Of a DNA stretch of 14,593 bases, positions 13,444-14,593 are shown piece by piece. The stretch is from the NCBI GenBank assembly GCA_900317015.1, contig ONFH01000126.1:1-14593 (forward strand). Reading direction: 5' to 3'. Made by a program: the position numbers and the translations under genes. Origin of the DNA: an uncultured Erysipelotrichaceae bacterium. Its GTDB lineage: Bacteria; Bacillota_I; Bacilli_A; Erysipelotrichales; Coprobacillaceae. Numbering within the stretch: the stretch's first letter is position 1; every line of letters starts with the position of its first letter. The notes under the pieces were generated by a model, which was not told the DNA's origin, did not search any database, and saw nothing but the letters and a program-made list of their open reading frames with translations.

Positions 13444-13471
13444 AGATTGACAATAAGGAAGAAAAATAGAT

Positions 13472-13885
13472 ATGAAACTTAAAAAGAAAACGACCAATAA
13501 CATTCCGTTCAGCTTACATGACAGTCGAATCAGAAAAATAGAGATCAAAAATGATCATCTTCATTTGTATTTAGATCAAGTGTATGAATATACTGAAGAT
13601 TCAGAAAAGTTTTATCCTGCAACTTTAACATTCACAGATATAGACCTAGAAGAATGTCATGTTCTCGTTTTTGATTCGACATTAGAAAATGGAGCATTTT
13701 CTGGTGTTGCTTATCAAATGAATGATTTTATAGATCTGTATTCTGATGCAGAATTTGAAATTATCACTGAAACTTATGGGATGAATACAACATTCCTGGA
13801 AGGATTGATCTTCAGAAAAGGACATGATTCCGTTTCAGCGATCATGTCTATTTGGACATTAGGAGATATTCTCTTTGATTTTTAA
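13472..13885 (+). CDS. Small acidic protein of unknown function
   Basis: This 137-residue acidic, soluble protein has no signal peptide or membrane segment. The ribosome site AAGGAAG is ten bases before ATG 13472. Near the N-terminus SLHDSRIRKIEIKNDHLHLYLD has the look of small beta proteins that open with a [L/F]HDSxI motif, a form often seen among uncharacterised or immunity-like proteins in Firmicutes. Later come TLTFTDIDLEECHVLVFD, EFEIITETYGMN and a C-terminal SIWTLGDILFDF. I cannot name a family, and no toxin gene lies beside it, so an immunity role is only a guess. After TAA the same frame stays open for 23 more codons (to TGA 13955-13957), so the protein may once have been longer. Confidence 0.65.
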   Translation: MKLKKKTTNNIPFSLHDSRIRKIEIKNDHLHLYLDQVYEYTEDSEKFYPATLTFTDIDLEECHVLVFDSTLENGAFSGVAYQMNDFIDLYSDAEFEIITETYGMNTTFLEGLIFRKGHDSVSAIMSIWTLGDILFDF

Positions 13886-14108
13886 AAGGAGACATTTGGC
13901 ATAAAACTTTGTATGAAGGATTTAGAATATGAGAAACGAATTCCTGCAGTAAAATGAAAAAGCTAGCAAGAAAGTCATCATCAAAACACGCTAAGGAGAG
14001 TCTTCTCTTGATTTTCCTTATTGTAAGAGCATATAAAGATCAGCATCGTTAGTTCAAATATTCATAAATAATGTTTCTGATAAAAAGAAATGTCATTGTT
14101 AATCATTC

Positions 14109-14252
14109 ATGATAGTTTGGTTTCTGAAAGGTAAGACAGAAACCGTGTGTCCATTTTTATGGAAGAAGGATAGTGGGATCAGTGCCTTGCAGCAACATCT
14201 GTATTCTAATTGTCAGACAAAAATGATAGACATGAACCATAAAAAACGTTAA
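14109..14252 (+). CDS. Possible 47-aa small protein
   Basis: This ATG-started 47-codon frame begins MIVWFLKGK and ends MNHKKR, with two cysteines (CPF and NCQ) and a basic tail. It has no visible Shine-Dalgarno sequence and matches nothing I know. Its one support is a good terminator beginning 20 bases after its stop, showing that a plus-strand transcript ends here. It could be a real small protein, the tail of a decayed gene, or incidental to a small RNA. Confidence 0.25.
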   Translation: MIVWFLKGKTETVCPFLWKKDSGISALQQHLYSNCQTKMIDMNHKKR

Positions 14253-14272
14253 ATGATCATCAATCATGATTT

Positions 14273-14299
14273 GGGACATCTTTAAAAAGATGCCCTTTT
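14273..14299 (+). terminator. Rho-independent terminator in the right tail
   Basis: GGG-A-CATCTTT (14273-14283) pairs with AAAGATGCCC (14286-14295) with one bulged A and a two-to-four-base loop, followed by TTTTCATTT. It is a strong terminator without a recognised gene before it. Confidence 0.75.
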
Positions 14300-14593
14300 C
14301 ATTTATCAATAGATATAAGAATTAGGATGCTCAAAGAGAACGCTCTGCATTTTGAACGATCACTTTCTAGAAATCCTGATCTATTCGTTTGGTCGAAGCA
14401 AAAAGATACTAAATTTTCAAAATATGAAAATATTTTAACTATATCATAACGGTATAAACAAAATAACAAATTCTCCGTATATACATATTTATTTTTAACA
14501 AGAAAAATGATTTGATGATTTTGAATATACTATGTTTATAGATATAAGAAAAGAGCATTGAAAATTCATAAATTCCCAAAAAGGCAAAACTAT

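Larger units (their letters stand above)
13886..14593. other. AT-rich right tail without a convincing gene
   Basis: These 708 bases hold no ORF over 60 codons. Very small frames exist: 13954-14052 (32 codons, with a hydrophobic ESLLLIFLIV core, ATG overlapping the TGA of the extension of the previous gene) and 14109-14252 (listed separately). One good terminator ends the middle part. From about 14300 to the end it is very AT-rich, with no frame, tRNA-like fold or clear promoter. It may be a decayed gene region or the upstream flank of something beyond the window. The base composition resembles the left edge. Confidence 0.5.

Noticed and set aside
13447..13475. TTGACA as a -35 box for the unknown acidic protein gene
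   Set aside because: A 17-18 bp spacing places the -10 on the start codon, so transcription would begin inside the gene.
13366..13548. Minus-strand ORF across the end of the hydrolase gene and the next gene start
   Set aside because: It covers the terminator and two plus-strand coding ends and has no ribosome site.

Overview
The window looks like a chromosomal stretch of a low-GC Gram-positive bacterium. I would guess Bacillota, most likely class Erysipelotrichia (Kandleria/Sharpea/Catenibacterium-like), but that placement rests on protein flavour and base composition, not on a marker gene. TGA is used as a stop (for example at the end of the HxlR gene), so the ordinary bacterial code fits. 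Genes have strong AGGAGG-type ribosome sites, sigma-A-like promoters, and compact hairpin terminators that often overlap the last codons of a gene. There are no rRNA or tRNA genes, no CRISPR array and no phage genes.

Layout: (1) 1-810: the 3' third of a decayed IS4-type transposase, frameshifted by a 4-bp tandem duplication and followed by a terminator. (2) 1061-1846: a secreted protein with a fibronectin-III-like domain and its own promoter and terminator. (3) 2013-2769: a flavin/pyridoxamine-oxidase-like gene broken by an amber codon, overlapping an intact HxlR-type redox regulator. (4) 2844-3830: a 63-aa VbhA-like antitoxin protein with no Fic partner nearby, then a YczE/YitT-type membrane protein. 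(5) 3929-6040: an operon of mannose-6-phosphate isomerase and malic enzyme. (6) 6072-7499, minus strand: YebC, then a metallo-beta-lactamase-fold hydrolase. This unit converges on the malic enzyme gene through a shared bidirectional terminator. (7) 7680-9004: a lipoprotein with YD-like beta repeats and a GNAT acetyltransferase. (8) 9130-11797: two overlapping flavoprotein genes (HI0933/BaiN type and COG2509 type). (9) 11921-13399: a membrane-anchored cell-wall hydrolase with four Ig-like domains and an NlpC/P60 domain, behind an unusually informative promoter. (10) 13472-13885: a small acidic protein of unknown function. (11) 13886-14593: an AT-rich tail with only tiny ORFs and one good terminator.

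Most of this is housekeeping or envelope biology: carbon metabolism (ManA, malic enzyme), translation/regulation (YebC), flavin redox enzymes and cell-surface proteins. The unusual parts are the two broken genes near the left end, the orphan VbhA-like antitoxin, a YebC-MBL gene pair joined across a terminator with no visible ribosome site for the second gene, and the hydrolase promoter. That promoter carries a CiaR-like direct repeat just above the -35 box and a perfect inverted repeat over the -10 box. I see no convincing new multi-gene system. The findings are small but testable.
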